From Paragorgia papillata (taxonomy: Eukaryota > Cnidaria > Anthozoa > Scleralcyonacea > Coralliidae): a DNA stretch of 64,000 nucleotides. Positions 1 through 12,386 of the stretch are shown piece after piece. The stretch is taken from positions 1,818,501 through 1,882,500 of the forward strand of contig JAWNZC010000013.1 of the NCBI GenBank assembly GCA_035771165.1, given 5' to 3'. Position 1 is the stretch's first letter, and each line of letters begins with the position of its first letter. The notes beneath the pieces were generated by a model. The model saw only the letters and a list, made by a program, of their open reading frames with translations, made no database searches and had not been told where the DNA came from. A program made the position numbers and the translations under genes.

Positions 1-1
1 A

Positions 2-3000
2 AGCTCCATTCTCGACAAGGAACACGAAGAACAGCGCAAGGAAATCTCGTCTGTAGTGAAGACCTTCAAGAATACACCAACAAGTAAAATTCCGTGGAAA
101 GGTACAACGTATCCGATGACCATTTCAGATAGCAACGGATTGGTCGAAAAGTGGCTGATTCACCAATGTATCGGAACGCCGCAAGCCAGAGGACGGAGTA
201 AAGATGACGCTACTATACCGGATGGACGACAATACGGTCTTTTTCCTCGTGGTGGAATCGCAGCTCTTCTGCCGTATTCGAATGTTCGAGATGAACGACG
301 TTACGTAGTCTATTGTTTCTTACCACTGCCGACCAGTTACACATCCTTGCCAGTTCACATCAACGGCCATTTTGCCCTCGATACTTCCAGAAGAAATTTA
401 TGGGAAGACACGAACGGTGTGGATCCTCGCACGAAGTGGAACAACTTTATGAAGTCGCGTGTATTACCTCCTGGGTACACGGCGTTAATCAGAGAAGCGC
501 AAAATTACATACCTGGCTGTGAAAGGGATCCTTCTAAGAACGCCCAGTTTCATCTTTCAAATGGAAATACTACCCAGTTCTGTTTGCGTTGGTATCACAA
601 CCTTTTTCCCGATGCGTCAACCGATAAGGCATGGAAACGTCTGGCACTCGAGGTCTACCACTTCTTAGGAATAACAAAAGCTCCAGTTTTACCAGTGGTT
701 GTTACTGATGAAGCCAGTATGGTTCAAGACAGTTTACCCCAACGAATACACAGATGGGTTTCAGCTGACACGGGTTTCTTCGTGGATCATCGTACAACTC
801 CAGAGGAACTACCGAAATTGCTACTACGAATCCATCTACCCGTACTAGTCCACTCTCCATTAATGATATACTGGGGATTCCAACACGCCAAGATTAATCC
901 ACGGCTGGTTGACCCAAAGAGCGTCATTGTTTTTCTACAAAGTTTTCTTTCCAAGAACTCGACGGCTTGTCAGATTGGGAACCTTCCATGTAAGTTAGAA
1001 GACACAAATGTCAGAAGTAAACCAGAGCTTAAGGAATTAATAAACTATTGTGCGGTGGAGGAAAGCTTTGCTACTCATTTACAAGGTCTACCGTTGCTAC
1101 TAACTGCGGACGGTCAGCTTCGAGTCTTCGACAGCAGTAAACCTGTTTTCTGTTCCCCGTTTGGTGATCTTTTTCCCGACCAACGCCACCAGTTTATTCA
1201 CGCCTACGTTCTGTACGATTTTCCAGATGTGACAGATAACGCAAAAAGTGTGATGCGTCAGTTTAAAGTAAGCGATTTGGCCGTGTTGCTAGCTTCTATC
1301 TTCGATCCAAGCATGAAAGGCATCACCACACACATACGGTGGCTGTATCCAGACGAAGGCGTTTTGTCGAAAGCCTGGTTTAGACGACTGTGGGTGTTTC
1401 TACAAAATTACGCCAAGCCCGAGCAGAATGAGCAGCAAGTATCGCTAAAAGCCTTAGGAGAGTGGCCAATCATACTGACTACATCTAAAGAACTGGTTAC
1501 CATCGACAACGCAAAGACAGTATTGGACATGACTCCGAGTGGAACCGGAATCGCACGCGGGAAAAAGGTACGGGAAATTCTGCAGAAGGCACAATGCCCT
1601 TCATTGGAAAAGGACATCACTTTCGAGAAGCCGTATCCCGCTATCAGATCGGTAATGGCATCTTCAAAATTCCTTGAAAGAAACACTGCTGTAACAGATC
1701 CGTATGTGGCACACCCCCACTGTGTCGCCGATGTTCTTCAGGTTCTTAATTTCATGAGGAAGAGTGGAACTCTGGATGTTTCGAAGCTGCGTGCCAGCGA
1801 AATCCGCGAACTTCTGGAATTCTTCCAAGACGATTGCGAAAATCTTCAACCGAAGAGCTACTTCAACGCGATTCTTAAAACGCTACCATTTTACAAAGCC
1901 TTGGATTGCACACACGTCAGTTTATCCGCGTCTTCCTACGCTCTTGTCCCGCCTGGTGTACCTGTGACAGAGTTAGAAAAGCTTCAACGTCATACGGATT
2001 GTCTCTTCCTCCACTCCGATGCCTCGCCGGCTCTAGATAAATTATACAAAGAACTTGGCGCGGGTGCTGAACGCACTGTTTCTGCATTTTACACCGATTA
2101 CATCCTACAATACTTCAGTATCTTTAGCCAAGAAAGTCAAATGGAACATTTGATTCATGTTCGAGACGAAGTGTTGCCAAATTTCCCTCAAACTTCCAAA
2201 GAAAAGCGGAAGTTCCTGAGAGTACTCCAAGAAACTCGCTGCCTTCCCGACGAGAATGGAAAGCTTCACTATGCTAAGGAGTTTTATGACCCGTCCAACG
2301 AAGTCTTTCAGATCATGCTCAAAGATAATCCAAATCATTTTCCGCCTCCTCCGTTCCAGGAGCATTCATGGAACGAGCTCTTGAAGCAGATTGGGCTCCA
2401 ACAAGATGTCAACAAAGAGCTGTTCCTAGTGTTCTGTGAGCAAGTCGCCCAAAGAGCCGATCAATACAAGAATGACAAGGTTAATGTGGAGAAATCAAGG
2501 GTGCTCGTTCGTCATCTTTTTGAAAATCTTAACCTTCATGATCCCCGTTTTCTATCCACTGTCTCCGCCATAACGTTCATCGCTTCGGCGAAAGTAGAAG
2601 AGAATCTTTCAACTATATATCGTCAGTACCAGTGCCAAGAGCGGGGAGAGCAGCCACCTTTTGTTCAGTTTCGCAAGTCTGTTCCATGTATTTACAAGAA
2701 AAGAGTCTGGAGTAGTGCACAGCTTCTTCCACGTTGGGCCGAACCAAAATTTCATGGTGCCAACCACCTAGGAATCCTGAAAAAACCTAGCGTTCGTACT
2801 GTTGTAACCCACCTGAAAAATATCTCGACCGCCCTTGCTCAAAAGTCTAAGAGAGAAGAACTGTGGCACCTGGTCAAAGATATCATGACCGAAATTTACT
2901 CTTTTCTTGCCGAAAGCATGAAATGTAATGGCAAGGAAGCAACACAAGAGTGCACCGAAGACTGTAAGGACATTGGACGTCATCTGAAAGCCATCGCGTG

Positions 3001-4639
3001 CGTTTTAGTTGAAGAAGACAAAGCTCTTGTCAAGGGTGAGCAGTTGTCATTTCGCGTGCCCGGTGACAACGTCCTGAAACCGTTTTTGTACAAGGTTCCA
3101 CGAGAGTACGGAAACTTCGAACACTTCCTAAAGCGATTGGGAGTGACCGAGATAGTTACACTACGTCAGTTGGCCAATGTTCTTAAAGCCATAAAAAGTG
3201 AATGCAAAGACGAGCAGATGGGCGGTGATAACGAGAACAAAGCAAAACTTACAATGCACCTCTTCTTTTCATTAGCCGTCAGCGGAGACCGAGCGGCTAA
3301 GCTATCGGACATCGCTGAATTGTATCTCCCAAGTGAGGGTAAACGGCTTATCAAATCTAACGAATTGGCGTGTAAAGTCCCTCCGCGTCTTGCTAAGGTC
3401 ATAACCGAGCTTAATTTCGTACACGTTCTTTTGAAAATGGAAAAATGCAAACTAGCCCGCGAAAAGGAAGATGATTACATCAATGCACTTCCGGCAGAAT
3501 TACGTCCGGTGCCGTTGGAGACGCTCGTTCGCGAAGAATTGGATCCTTCCTGCATCATCAAGTGCCCGTATGGTCAAGATGGCGCAATGTGCGATTTCTT
3601 ACACAAGTACACGAAACTATTAACATCTAAAGAATTCCAGGAGGGCCTCGAGCGATTAATAAAGCACTACAATTTGAACAAGCTTTCCGATGAAGACAGA
3701 AAGAAATTGGCAAGACTCCGTTCACCCGAACTCAAAATCGAGTGCACTGGTAAAGAGAAAATCAAGATCCGTCTCGTTGACCGTAAGACCGAAAGAGTAC
3801 TCGAAGGGAGTCATTTGGAAGATATCTGCTGCGTGGTGAAGGGAACTCGCACCTGGACGTTGTACATCCAACACAATTTCGGAGGGAAGCGTACAATAGG
3901 CGTTCTGGCCAAGTGCGTAAATGAAATCATTGACGGTTGTCTAAGCGACTTGTGTATGGGTGGCTTGACAGACATGCTACTGTGTGATTCACCAAGCGAA
4001 ATAACGACCGTCTTAGACAGCCACAACATTGAGGAATCACTTACCCAAGATGATCTCGAGTTTACGGCGCCAGATTTCGAATTTATTCCAGGAGATAACG
4101 AGGAAGTTCACCGTGGACAAGGTAGCGTTGGCCCTGGAAGATCCAGTCCAAGAAGCGGGGGTGTCAGAATTAATAAAATCTATTTTCCAGGCGATGAGAA
4201 CATTCCTCCAAACAGGGACGAGGCTCGTCGTTGGATAAACCAATCAAACAGTGACCTTGCGGCCGCTGACTTTTTGCATTCTGCAGACCGCCAACCCTTC
4301 GGCGCCGTGGTGTGCTTCTTGAGTCACCAAATTGTGGAAAAAAGCTTAAAAGCCGCGCTATACGCCCAGTGTGGCCTGACCAACAACCAACTGCATACGC
4401 ACAATGTACATCAGCTTGCAGTAGATGTAAACAACGGGACGAGGGTCAATGTAGTCCACCTGGCAGATGGCGTTAGCGACTACTACCTGAATACACGGTA
4501 TCCAAATCGGCAACCAAAGGGCAGAGTTCCGGCAGAGCAGTTTGGCGAGAGAGAAGCCGAAAGAGCGATGGAAACCACTAACGAACTTTTGGAAGTAGTC
4601 GAAACATTCATCGACGAAAAAGATTTTTTAGCTGACTGA
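2..4639 (+). CDS. Sacsin-like protein (sacsin-1), 3' part, with C-terminal HEPN domain
   Basis: Partial at the left edge. The frame is open from base 2, so the GTG at 56 is not a start: the upstream codons align with the sacsin repeat of the paralogue near 40660. The 1545 visible residues form one exon with no frameshift. The first 120 or so residues are the end of a sacsin repeat (YCFLPLPTSY, then LPVHINGHFALD), followed by the long helical sacsin region with conserved [18 protein letters not shown] domain occupies about the last 140 residues ([34 protein letters not shown]), ending at TGA 4637-4639. There is no J domain: a short Gly/Ser/Arg linker lies where it would be. Sacsin family members are large cytosolic co-chaperones, and their HEPN domain binds nucleotide. 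No R-x4-6-H ribonuclease motif is seen, so RNase activity is unlikely. The ATPase part lies outside the window. Confidence 0.9.
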   Translation, partial: SSILDKEHEEQRKEISSVVKTFKNTPTSKIPWKGTTYPMTISDSNGLVEKWLIHQCIGTPQARGRSKDDATIPDGRQYGLFPRGGIAALLPYSNVRDERRYVVYCFLPLPTSYTSLPVHINGHFALDTSRRNLWEDTNGVDPRTKWNNFMKSRVLPPGYTALIREAQNYIPGCERDPSKNAQFHLSNGNTTQFCLRWYHNLFPDASTDKAWKRLALEVYHFLGITKAPVLPVVVTDEASMVQDSLPQRIHRWVSADTGFFVDHRTTPEELPKLLLRIHLPVLVHSPLMIYWGFQHAKINPRLVDPKSVIVFLQSFLSKNSTACQIGNLPCKLEDTNVRSKPELKELINYCAVEESFATHLQGLPLLLTADGQLRVFDSSKPVFCSPFGDLFPDQRHQFIHAYVLYDFPDVTDNAKSVMRQFKVSDLAVLLASIFDPSMKGITTHIRWLYPDEGVLSKAWFRRLWVFLQNYAKPEQNEQQVSLKALGEWPIILTTSKELVTIDNAKTVLDMTPSGTGIARGKKVREILQKAQCPSLEKDITFEKPYPAIRSVMASSKFLERNTAVTDPYVAHPHCVADVLQVLNFMRKSGTLDVSKLRASEIRELLEFFQDDCENLQPKSYFNAILKTLPFYKALDCTHVSLSASSYALVPPGVPVTELEKLQRHTDCLFLHSDASPALDKLYKELGAGAERTVSAFYTDYILQYFSIFSQESQMEHLIHVRDEVLPNFPQTSKEKRKFLRVLQETRCLPDENGKLHYAKEFYDPSNEVFQIMLKDNPNHFPPPPFQEHSWNELLKQIGLQQDVNKELFLVFCEQVAQRADQYKNDKVNVEKSRVLVRHLFENLNLHDPRFLSTVSAITFIASAKVEENLSTIYRQYQCQERGEQPPFVQFRKSVPCIYKKRVWSSAQLLPRWAEPKFHGANHLGILKKPSVRTVVTHLKNISTALAQKSKREELWHLVKDIMTEIYSFLAESMKCNGKEATQECTEDCKDIGRHLKAIACVLVEEDKALVKGEQLSFRVPGDNVLKPFLYKVPREYGNFEHFLKRLGVTEIVTLRQLANVLKAIKSECKDEQMGGDNENKAKLTMHLFFSLAVSGDRAAKLSDIAELYLPSEGKRLIKSNELACKVPPRLAKVITELNFVHVLLKMEKCKLAREKEDDYINALPAELRPVPLETLVREELDPSCIIKCPYGQDGAMCDFLHKYTKLLTSKEFQEGLERLIKHYNLNKLSDEDRKKLARLRSPELKIECTGKEKIKIRLVDRKTERVLEGSHLEDICCVVKGTRTWTLYIQHNFGGKRTIGVLAKCVNEIIDGCLSDLCMGGLTDMLLCDSPSEITTVLDSHNIEESLTQDDLEFTAPDFEFIPGDNEEVHRGQGSVGPGRSSPRSGGVRINKIYFPGDENIPPNRDEARRWINQSNSDLAAADFLHSADRQPFGAVVCFLSHQIVEKSLKAALYAQCGLTNNQLHTHNVHQLAVDVNNGTRVNVVHLADGVSDYYLNTRYPNRQPKGRVPAEQFGEREAERAMETTNELLEVVETFIDEKDFLAD

Positions 4640-5058
4640 TATAGAGACTGCATGCAGAGTCTCAGACTTGAGAGTTTCAGATATAATTAATTCCCTAGAA
4701 TTGCATGCGTAGCACTAGAAGAGAATTCTTTTCGGGACCATATAGAATTACACGTATACAAGTTATTAGTATAAAACCAACTAGTAGACTGTTACAAATC
4801 CCGCATTCTGATAAGCTGAGCTATCTGTCTATTGGTAACCACTAGTATAGTGAAAGAGGCACTAGTTTAAAATCACAAAATAACGTTAACGGCAGACGTT
4901 TTGCCGAGGTTTCAGTTTGTTTCTTTAAAATAATAGCCGTTTGTCCGCCGACTAGTTGGTTTATATTAAAACAATTAGACAACTCGTTCTCGTTGTCTAT
5001 GCTCATAGACAACTCGGGCTCGTTGTCTCATTGTTCATTAGCATAACAACTGAACCGG
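4640..5058. other. AT-rich 3' flank of sacsin-1
   Basis: Non-coding. It holds a short direct repeat of the 'agacaactcg...cgttgtct' type near 4977-5028. No gene or clear polyadenylation signal was recognised. Confidence 0.5.
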
Positions 5059-5278
5059 ACTGTTAGAAGAGTCGAAATATAGTAAGGTTAGATATACTGC
5101 CGAAACAGAGAACGTTGCAGTCTAACGTTTCGAGCGAAAGGCCTTCGCTCAAAACGCGGTTAGACTCCTATACGTTCTCTGTTTCGGCAGTATATCTAAC
5201 CTTACGGCTATATTTCGATTGTTGTTTCAACACTGCCTATACGCAGCACGCTACTTTTATGTCACTGTTAGAAGAGTC
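5059..5278. mobile_element. Foldback element flanked by a 16-bp direct repeat
   Basis: Arms at about 5073-5118 and 5172-5217 are inverted copies (left arm contains aaggttagatatactgcc). They surround a smaller palindrome with the core gtttcgagcgaaaggcc. The whole is flanked by the direct repeat actgttagaagagtcg at 5059-5074 and 5263-5278, which looks like a target-site duplication. Elements with a related core lie at 12575-12660, 30106-30230 and 50940-51025. Confidence 0.7.
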
Positions 5279-5562
5279 GTGTCCTCAAAGTAAGGGCCTG
5301 TTTACAAGGAGGTAAATCAAAGAATATGGGCCAGGTAACCACCAATCTCGTTCCCAGAGCCAAATATGCCCGGCCGCGCGGGCAAATCAAATGGCTCTGG
5401 GACAAGCCGTTTGAAACCCCACGAATCGTGGGGTTTTGGGGCGTGCGCAGTTGATAATTCTGTCCTAGTCCTTCTCGGCTCCTGTTTATTTCGAGTCTTC
5501 GACTCAATATTTGCATTGAAAGTTGTGTTTGGTGTTTTCAAATATATTGAGACTTTTTGACT

Positions 5563-5883
5563 ATGGCATGTACTTTAGCGTCTGAAATTGAGCCTGGCCT
5601 ACTGGATGATGCAGTAAATTATTCGCTGGAAAAGATCGGGAAAAAAGACTTATGTGCATCCTTTTGCTGAGACCTTTATAGTACTATGGAGATAGTCAAT
5701 GGCTGAGATGTGTTGGCAGTCCTGCCGACCGGTTTTGGTAAACGTAAATCGCTCATATTTCAACTTCTCCCATTTGTCTTCGACTTTCTCAGTGGTGAAG
5801 AATCGGTGTCTTCGGTGATTGTGATTTCTCCTTTAAATGGTTTGATCCGAGATCAAATTGAAAAAGTCACATGCTTGCGATAA
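5563..5883 (+). pseudogene. Degenerate RecQ-like / DEAD-type helicase fragment of a mobile element
   Basis: Two open pieces remain. The first (ATG 5563) encodes about 35 residues, ending at a TGA near 5668. The second (5707-5883) encodes a Walker A region (DVLAVLPTGFGK, with two extra residues before the expected Ser) followed by VIVISPLNGLIRDQIE, which matches helicase motif Ia of RecQ-like proteins, then a stop. Stops and frame changes between the pieces show it is dead. The surrounding inverted repeats suggest it is cargo of the composite transposon. The family call rests on motif recognition only. Confidence 0.6.
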
Positions 5884-7269
5884 CGATCAAAACGCTGAAC
5901 TTCCTGAACACAGAAATACCGATTAGGCTGACACGTTTTCAAAGTATAATGATGATCAGTTATCGACGTTTCAACTTAATTGCAAACTGTATTACTTTTT
6001 ATGCCGCTTTTGTATGACTGAATATAATTAAAGACGAAGGTTCTCAGTGGCAACCAGCACACTGCACGTCACGTTACACTGAACGTCATCATGCATCTTT
6101 CTTTCTGATTGTCCAGTCAACTTTTAATGCAAATGTATTATGTATCTATAAACTGCAAAATTTATGCAAGGTACAAGGAATCGAATAAACATTTTTTATA
6201 TACATCTTTTATTTTTAAGATATTATACTGTGTCTGTAAGCTACAATATTTGAGGGTCACCTCAAATAGTTTTGAGGGTCACCTCAAATAGTATCCCAGA
6301 TCATGTGCTTTTGTTTCATCTATATAGCACTTTATCAGCGTTTATAATCACACTTAAAAATAATTATTAAAAAATAATTTTAAATTTTTCAACATAAAAA
6401 CTGTGAACCAGCCGGTGGAACATGCCTATCACAGTTTATACGATCATGCCACAAAGACTTAAAGAGCACATCATTGCTGTTGAAGCCTGCTATTTAGGGC
6501 ACTTTCCAATTGACGAGGTTAGACCGATCAGTCTGGCCAGAATGGACTTGCTTTTGATTAGGACCAAATATTCCAGTCAGACCATCCCAGATCTCAAACG
6601 AATCGTGTTCCATTTAACCGGACTGACCGGTCTAACCGTGTGTATGGAAAGCCCCATAGTTGAACAGTTTAACAAGGACTCCTCCATTAAAAAATTTTAA
6701 TATATCAAAAAAATAACAATATTTTGATAATTATTATCTGAAAACAAGAATAATATATTTGTTTAATGTGTTAAAAATACTATTGAAGTTACTACATTAA
6801 TACCATATTTTTGAAGTCAGAGTCAATTATTGATGCATTTAAATTTATATTTTCTGCAGCAACTTCTTGGCAAAGATAATATGAGGTGGAAAAAAGTTGA
6901 TTTCTTTTTGGGACAGCAGATTGACTATGACAACCAAAATGTTTGCTGTCACTTTTAGTACCAATACACGTGCATACCACTGATCGTGCATACTGCTAGG
7001 GGTTTAACCTCTACACTAATCTAGTATAGCAACACAAATAAAATACAAAACAATATGATTTTTTATTTTAAACTTTTTACTCATTGAAGTCATCAGAAAA
7101 TGATGATAATTTAAATGAGTTAGAACATAAAAATTAACTCTCTCATTTACAACTTGCCCAGACTTCCTCAGTTGTCCCACAACAACATGCATAAGAGTTG
7201 AAATGCTAATCTTATTTAAATTATTTATTGTTTCAATTTTTAAAAAAATACTCAATAGTAACAATAAAT

Positions 7270-7480
7270 TCTGCTATAGTACTCCTCAGTATCAGACGTG
7301 TGACCATTAACCACATTTGTTTGTAGGTACTGTCAAGAGCAAACCTAATGTTACTAATCCCTCTGATGCCATAATGATGTGCTCTAATTTGGCTAGCACA
7401 ACAGTATATACAAACATTCCATAAAAATATCATAACTGCAGTGCCAGTTCTCATTATAAAGTTTTGATTATATATTACAA
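7270..7480 (-). pseudogene. Possible degenerate non-LTR reverse transcriptase fragment
   Basis: On the minus strand a short ORF contains HYGIRGISN, which resembles the 'LEHYGIRG' block of LINE reverse transcriptases. The sequence after it is only vaguely similar and would need frame changes. No catalytic YADD box is present. It may be chance. Confidence 0.3.
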
Positions 7481-10052
7481 AACAATATCCAAAACTAATG
7501 TTGTGTTGAGTGATAGCGGTGACATAGGTCAGTGAGGAATTTAAGTTTCGAATACCCTGCATGTTACATAGGCAAGTGGAGAATTTGAGTTTCAAATTCT
7601 CTGGTGGCTAGCTGAGCAGGAAATCTAAAGTCTGGTAAGGCTATTCATCAAAAAATAGCATTATCACATGGTACAAATCTAACTCTCTGATTAGACAACT
7701 TAACCGTGAAGTATATTTGAGAAATAGAAAATGGCCACCTGTATTTACTGGTATATAGCCTAATATAAACATGAGTGAGTTGGGAGAGTTCAAAATGGCT
7801 CAAGTTTACATAAGTACTTTCAGATTCTCCCAAACTCACTCGAGTGTTTGCATCATGTTATATAAATGCAGGGCATTCTATTATGAAAATAATACGGCTA
7901 AGAAATGTGCTGTGACATCACAACCATGTTTGCATAGCCTGATATAAACACAGTAACTAAGCAATCACATTGTGCATAAAATACAACCTATTAATAATAT
8001 ATTTAATTACACTAAACAATAATTATATTTGGCAGAATACTATAAAAAACAAAATAATAAGAAAACTGAATATACATGTACTGTGTCTGTACATGAACCA
8101 TTATCAAATATTGGCATGATGATTGATGATTCAATGTTGCAAGAGCACAAACAAGTCTATTGGTTTAATAAAAGTAATGGATATTAGGATATAGTACTAG
8201 TCTTTGAAAACTGGTGTAACCATTGCCAACAACTGAACTGATGTAGACTCATTTTAATATAGCTGCTGCTGTATTTGTAGATTCTACTAGACTACAGTCT
8301 AAGAGTGTCAGACTCAAATTTTAATAAAACAAATGCAGTACGCTGTACTGGCCTGGCAAGTGGCAACATTTCTGGCAATATAAGAATGTTGTACTTATAT
8401 TCCTTGAAGTCAAACTCAATGTCTATATGACAATATACCATAAATATTTGTAGCACGAAACTGAAATCTGAAAAAGTGAATTCACGTCACGACCAAAGGC
8501 CTTTGTCACGACCCACAGCTACGACGAATCTGCCGTACGTTCTCCCGTAAACGCTTAAATCAGGGATCCAAACATGTTACTAAGCCAAATAAGTATATTT
8601 CTTGTCTCTTTGGAAAGAATCTTTCATTTTGTCAGGTTTAATTCTCATAAAGATGTTTTCATTTTGCTCCGCTCCTCTTGAAAATTCAACATGGAAACAT
8701 TAGAAACCGTTGGGAGAATGAGGATGAAATTATCTGCGCAGCGCAGTAGGCGTTGAAGCGTTAAACCAATCAGAGGCAAGTTTCAAACGGCTTGTCCCAG
8801 AGCCATTTGCTTTCCCGGGGGGGAAGCTGGCTCTGGGTACGAGATTGGGTAACCACTAAAGATTTCTGCTTTCCTATTGGTTGAAACTTGGGCATGCGTC
8901 AGGCATGCGCAGACGTACAAGTGGATTTAGCCCTGAATGACGCGAGATTGTAATTAGTGGTTACCTGGCCCTTATTTCTTCCGAACCAGGCTATGGTTAT
9001 ACCCTAGCACCCGGGTCAAAGTTAGGGTCACCCTACTGCCCGAGTCAACTTTATTAGACGTGGTTACCAAGCACTAATAACAAGAAGGCAAGAAGCCTGG
9101 AACTAGTAAAAAGTTGTCCTGGGTAGGCGAGTTATCCCAAACGCGTTTACAAGGACAAAACATAACGCGGCTACTATAGGGTAACTAACCATAGTAGCGT
9201 GATAGGGTTACCCTAAGCACTCGGGTTACCCTAGCTTCCTTCTTAGCCTGCGTGCAGACGCTCTAGGGCTCTAGGGGGATTCCAAACAAGGGGGGATTTA
9301 GAGCGTCTGCGAATCAGCGCCAAATTCCGTGTTCTGTAATTTATTCCGATTAATTTGCAATTCAGCAATAATTACAGCGAGTGTCAACGACTAACGAGTA
9401 TTCGCTAGGAAATTGAAATCTACATCAATTTATACTAACCACTTAAGAATCTATATGAAGAAAGAAACTCTAATCGATAAATAGGATACTCTTAGCTTCG
9501 TAGGAAGGTAATAAAACAAAAACAAACATCGAGGAGCAAAGGTCGTATTATAAGTGTCGTATTTCACTGTGATGTTTGAAGCGATTCACAAGTTCAGTCC
9601 CGCATCTTTTTCGGCTGTTTGATAGTTCTCAAACAACATTACGCCGACTATAAAAGCTTCTAAAAGAATTAACGAACTCATTTTAGTCCGTGCTTTGGTA
9701 CAGTTTCGATTAATGCGTTGAAGCGGACGAGTCAAAACGTCCGTTGCCTTTGTCTGCCTGGTAAACAACAAAACATTCAAAACGGAAGCAGTTGTAATTA
9801 ACCAATTGAATATCGTGTTTAAATATTTGGCCAATCAGAGAGCGTCCCCGGAATCCATGCGGACAGACGACGTCACAGAACAAGAATTACGGAGCTGATT
9901 CATAGACGTTCTTCTCCGGGGATTTTCCGAACGTCTATGCGTAGGCTACTTCCTTCTAAGCACGACAAACAAAAAAACAAAACAAGAAATGTACGAGAGC
10001 TATAGGGTAACCCGGGTGCTAGGGTAACCCTACTTCCTTGTAAACAGGCCCC

Positions 10053-10675
10053 AAGTTGTCGTCCAGCTCGAAGGTTTGATTAATACGTACACTTTGTTTT
10101 TTGTTGTTTTGTTTTTTCTTTCAAAATTTGTCAAGTCCAAGTTCAAGCTAGGGACACTATACAGCACAGACTGCATGCAAATATATGTAGACCCCGAAAC
10201 GATTAGAACTACCCTGCGAGCAGAGCCTTCTTTTCCATATTTCTTCGCTGAGAGAGAGGAAGAAAAGTAGGCTCTAATGTATTCAGTCGTGTTTGGCTTC
10301 GTCCAAGATTTAGAACGAAGTAACCCGTTTAAAACCCGTTTAACCGGTTGTTGTTTTGTTTTCTGCTCTGATTTGGTTCGAGCCGTAACCAAGCAACTGA
10401 CATGCATGTGCAATGGAAACCAGTCACGAATACAGCAGATTTAATGTTGTTCGTGTCGTCACTTTTACAAAACTAATCTATATAGTATATTTTCAATAAT
10501 CTTTGTGCTATTACCACGTTCTTCGTAATTATTGCAAAGTTTTTTATAAAAGAAAATATTTAATAAGTGCCCACCTCGATTAAGCACCCGGCCTTTTTGT
10601 CGGAAATATAAGCGCTCGGGCGCTATATATATTCGAAGAAACACGGCGTAAACGAGCAACCCAGCAACTGTTAGT
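10053..10675. other. AT-rich spacer upstream of TRAF-A duplication block
   Basis: No gene recognised. It has T-rich runs near 10085-10130 and short TATA-like stretches at 10618-10632, and nothing that can be named with confidence. Confidence 0.4.
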
Positions 10676-11178
10676 TGTTACAGAAATTTGGCAGAGTTGA
10701 TTTTTCCCTTCTTTTCCCCTTTCTTGTTTCCGCTACCTTATTTCCAACGGACTACTTCGGCGAATCTCCGAAAAAGCCGTATAAATGGAGTATATAAACG
10801 CGCCATCGCCATCGGAGTTTATATACGCGTGCTTTTCAAAACGAAAATGCATTTCATTTTGTAGACCGGGCTCAATTTGCATAGGTCATGCCCTCTGCCA
10901 TGGCAAAGCCAATCAACATTCGCGGTTTTCACCCACGCTCGGCTATTAAACATTGAAATTCTAGGATCAATTAAACAAAGGCTTACCTAGAAAACCGAAA
11001 GCTTCCGCGTATCAAACGAAAGTTTAAAGGGCGAGTAGTAACTAGTGAAGTGTTGTAAAACCGGCGTAACTAGCTATAGCTATAGTGTCGAGCTCCTCAC
11101 AGTAATAACAGGACCGCAAAGTTAATCAATATAGGACGCTATCGACAGTGTCGAGTGCATACTAATTCCTAGACGTCG

Positions 11179-12347
11179 ATGGCAGAAGGTGGGAGAAGAA
11201 ATAATAAGAATGAAAGGCACAGCGGCTTTAATCGACAATGGTTTACAAGGAAAGCAAAGGCTTTCGAATACAGATGTTGTATCTGTGAGCAGGTTCTCGA
11301 CGACCCGCAACAACTTGTGAGCTGTGGACATCAGTTTTGTAAACTCTGTCTACCTGCCGGGCAAGTAAAGTAAGTGTTATACCTATATAGTAGACATAGC
11401 AATTATATATATATATATATACACACACGGCAGATATACTACGCACGAATGCGTGCCTGGCTCGCAGTATATCTATTCAAGTCAACGACTACTCGAATAC
11501 TCGTATTACAAGAACGAACAACACTTGTAAGTACACGGCCTCCATGGCTCTCGGAGCACTATAGCTGCCATTAGAAGGTTGCGAATTCGATTTCAAGTTG
11601 GAAGGCCTTGATGTTGCGTTTTCGCAACCGGTCCAGCGATTCGGTCTTAAAATGTACATTTCGGTGTGCTGAAACGACTGAAGTACACTGCGATTCGTCA
11701 GAGAACGCCGCTATATTCAAGTCCACCTTCGATTCAATCTCCTGTTATGGGAATCTATATCTATATTTATATCTATAGACTATATCTATATCTATATATC
11801 TTTTTCCTTAAGAGTGTTCTAAGATTAATTTCGTGCCTTCTTCGTGAACTTTATATGTTACAAACTTATATATCTACCCTGGCAATGCGGGTAAAGCTGT
11901 CGGTTTAATTTATCTGTAGCTCGACGAACAGCTGTGTGAGAAAGTAGTCAAATGAAATTTGTATGACTAGTATAGTATTACTACATACGATATATACCTC
12001 AGAGGCATCACGCATAGCAATTAGTAATTTGATCAGTAGTGTATGATACGTTGTATGTGGTACGTTTGCGAGCTTGGTCAGTGTAATGTAACAGGCGTTT
12101 GTTGGACGTTCGTCAAGCTTCGAATTACTCAGAAAAGATTTCTGAGCCCCAGACAGGGTTCGAACCTGCAATCTTCTAATGACCGCATGTGCGACCGCAT
12201 GTTCGAACCTGCAATCTTCTAATGACTGCATGTGCGACCTTTGATGTGCAACTTCAGCGCAATATTGAAAACGGGTATTAATACAAGGCTTATATATAGT
12301 CACCTCTATGCAGTTGTATTAACCCTTTCGCTGCCAGACTTCTCCCC

Positions 12348-12386
<39 letters not shown>

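Larger units (their letters stand above)
5293..10052. mobile_element. Composite, decayed DNA transposon region with nested terminal inverted repeats
   Basis: Outer ends are inverted copies: agggcctgtttacaagga at 5293 and its complement ending at 10052. An inner inverted pair shares the motif cccagagcc...ggctctgggacaagccg: left arm about 5328-5420, right arm about 8779-8858, with a terminal ggttacctggccc at 8959-8971. Between them are a RecQ-like helicase fragment, a possible reverse-transcriptase fragment, and AT-rich sequence without open genes. The 8972-10030 part carries repeated subterminal motifs such as cccgggt and tagggtaaccctа-type runs. Coding content is broken, so the element is not autonomous now. 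Confidence 0.55.

Noticed and set aside
4216..4630. HEPN domain as a ribonuclease of a defence system
   Set aside because: The R-x4-6-H catalytic motif is not seen in any of the three HEPN domains; sacsin HEPN is known as nucleotide-binding.
6422..6700. 92-codon ORF with ATG
   Set aside because: No recognisable domain; inside a decayed transposon region and rich in short repeats of the ggtctgacc type.
12148..12242. Functional tRNA gene
   Set aside because: A T-arm-like motif is present but no complete cloverleaf; the unit is duplicated and truncated.
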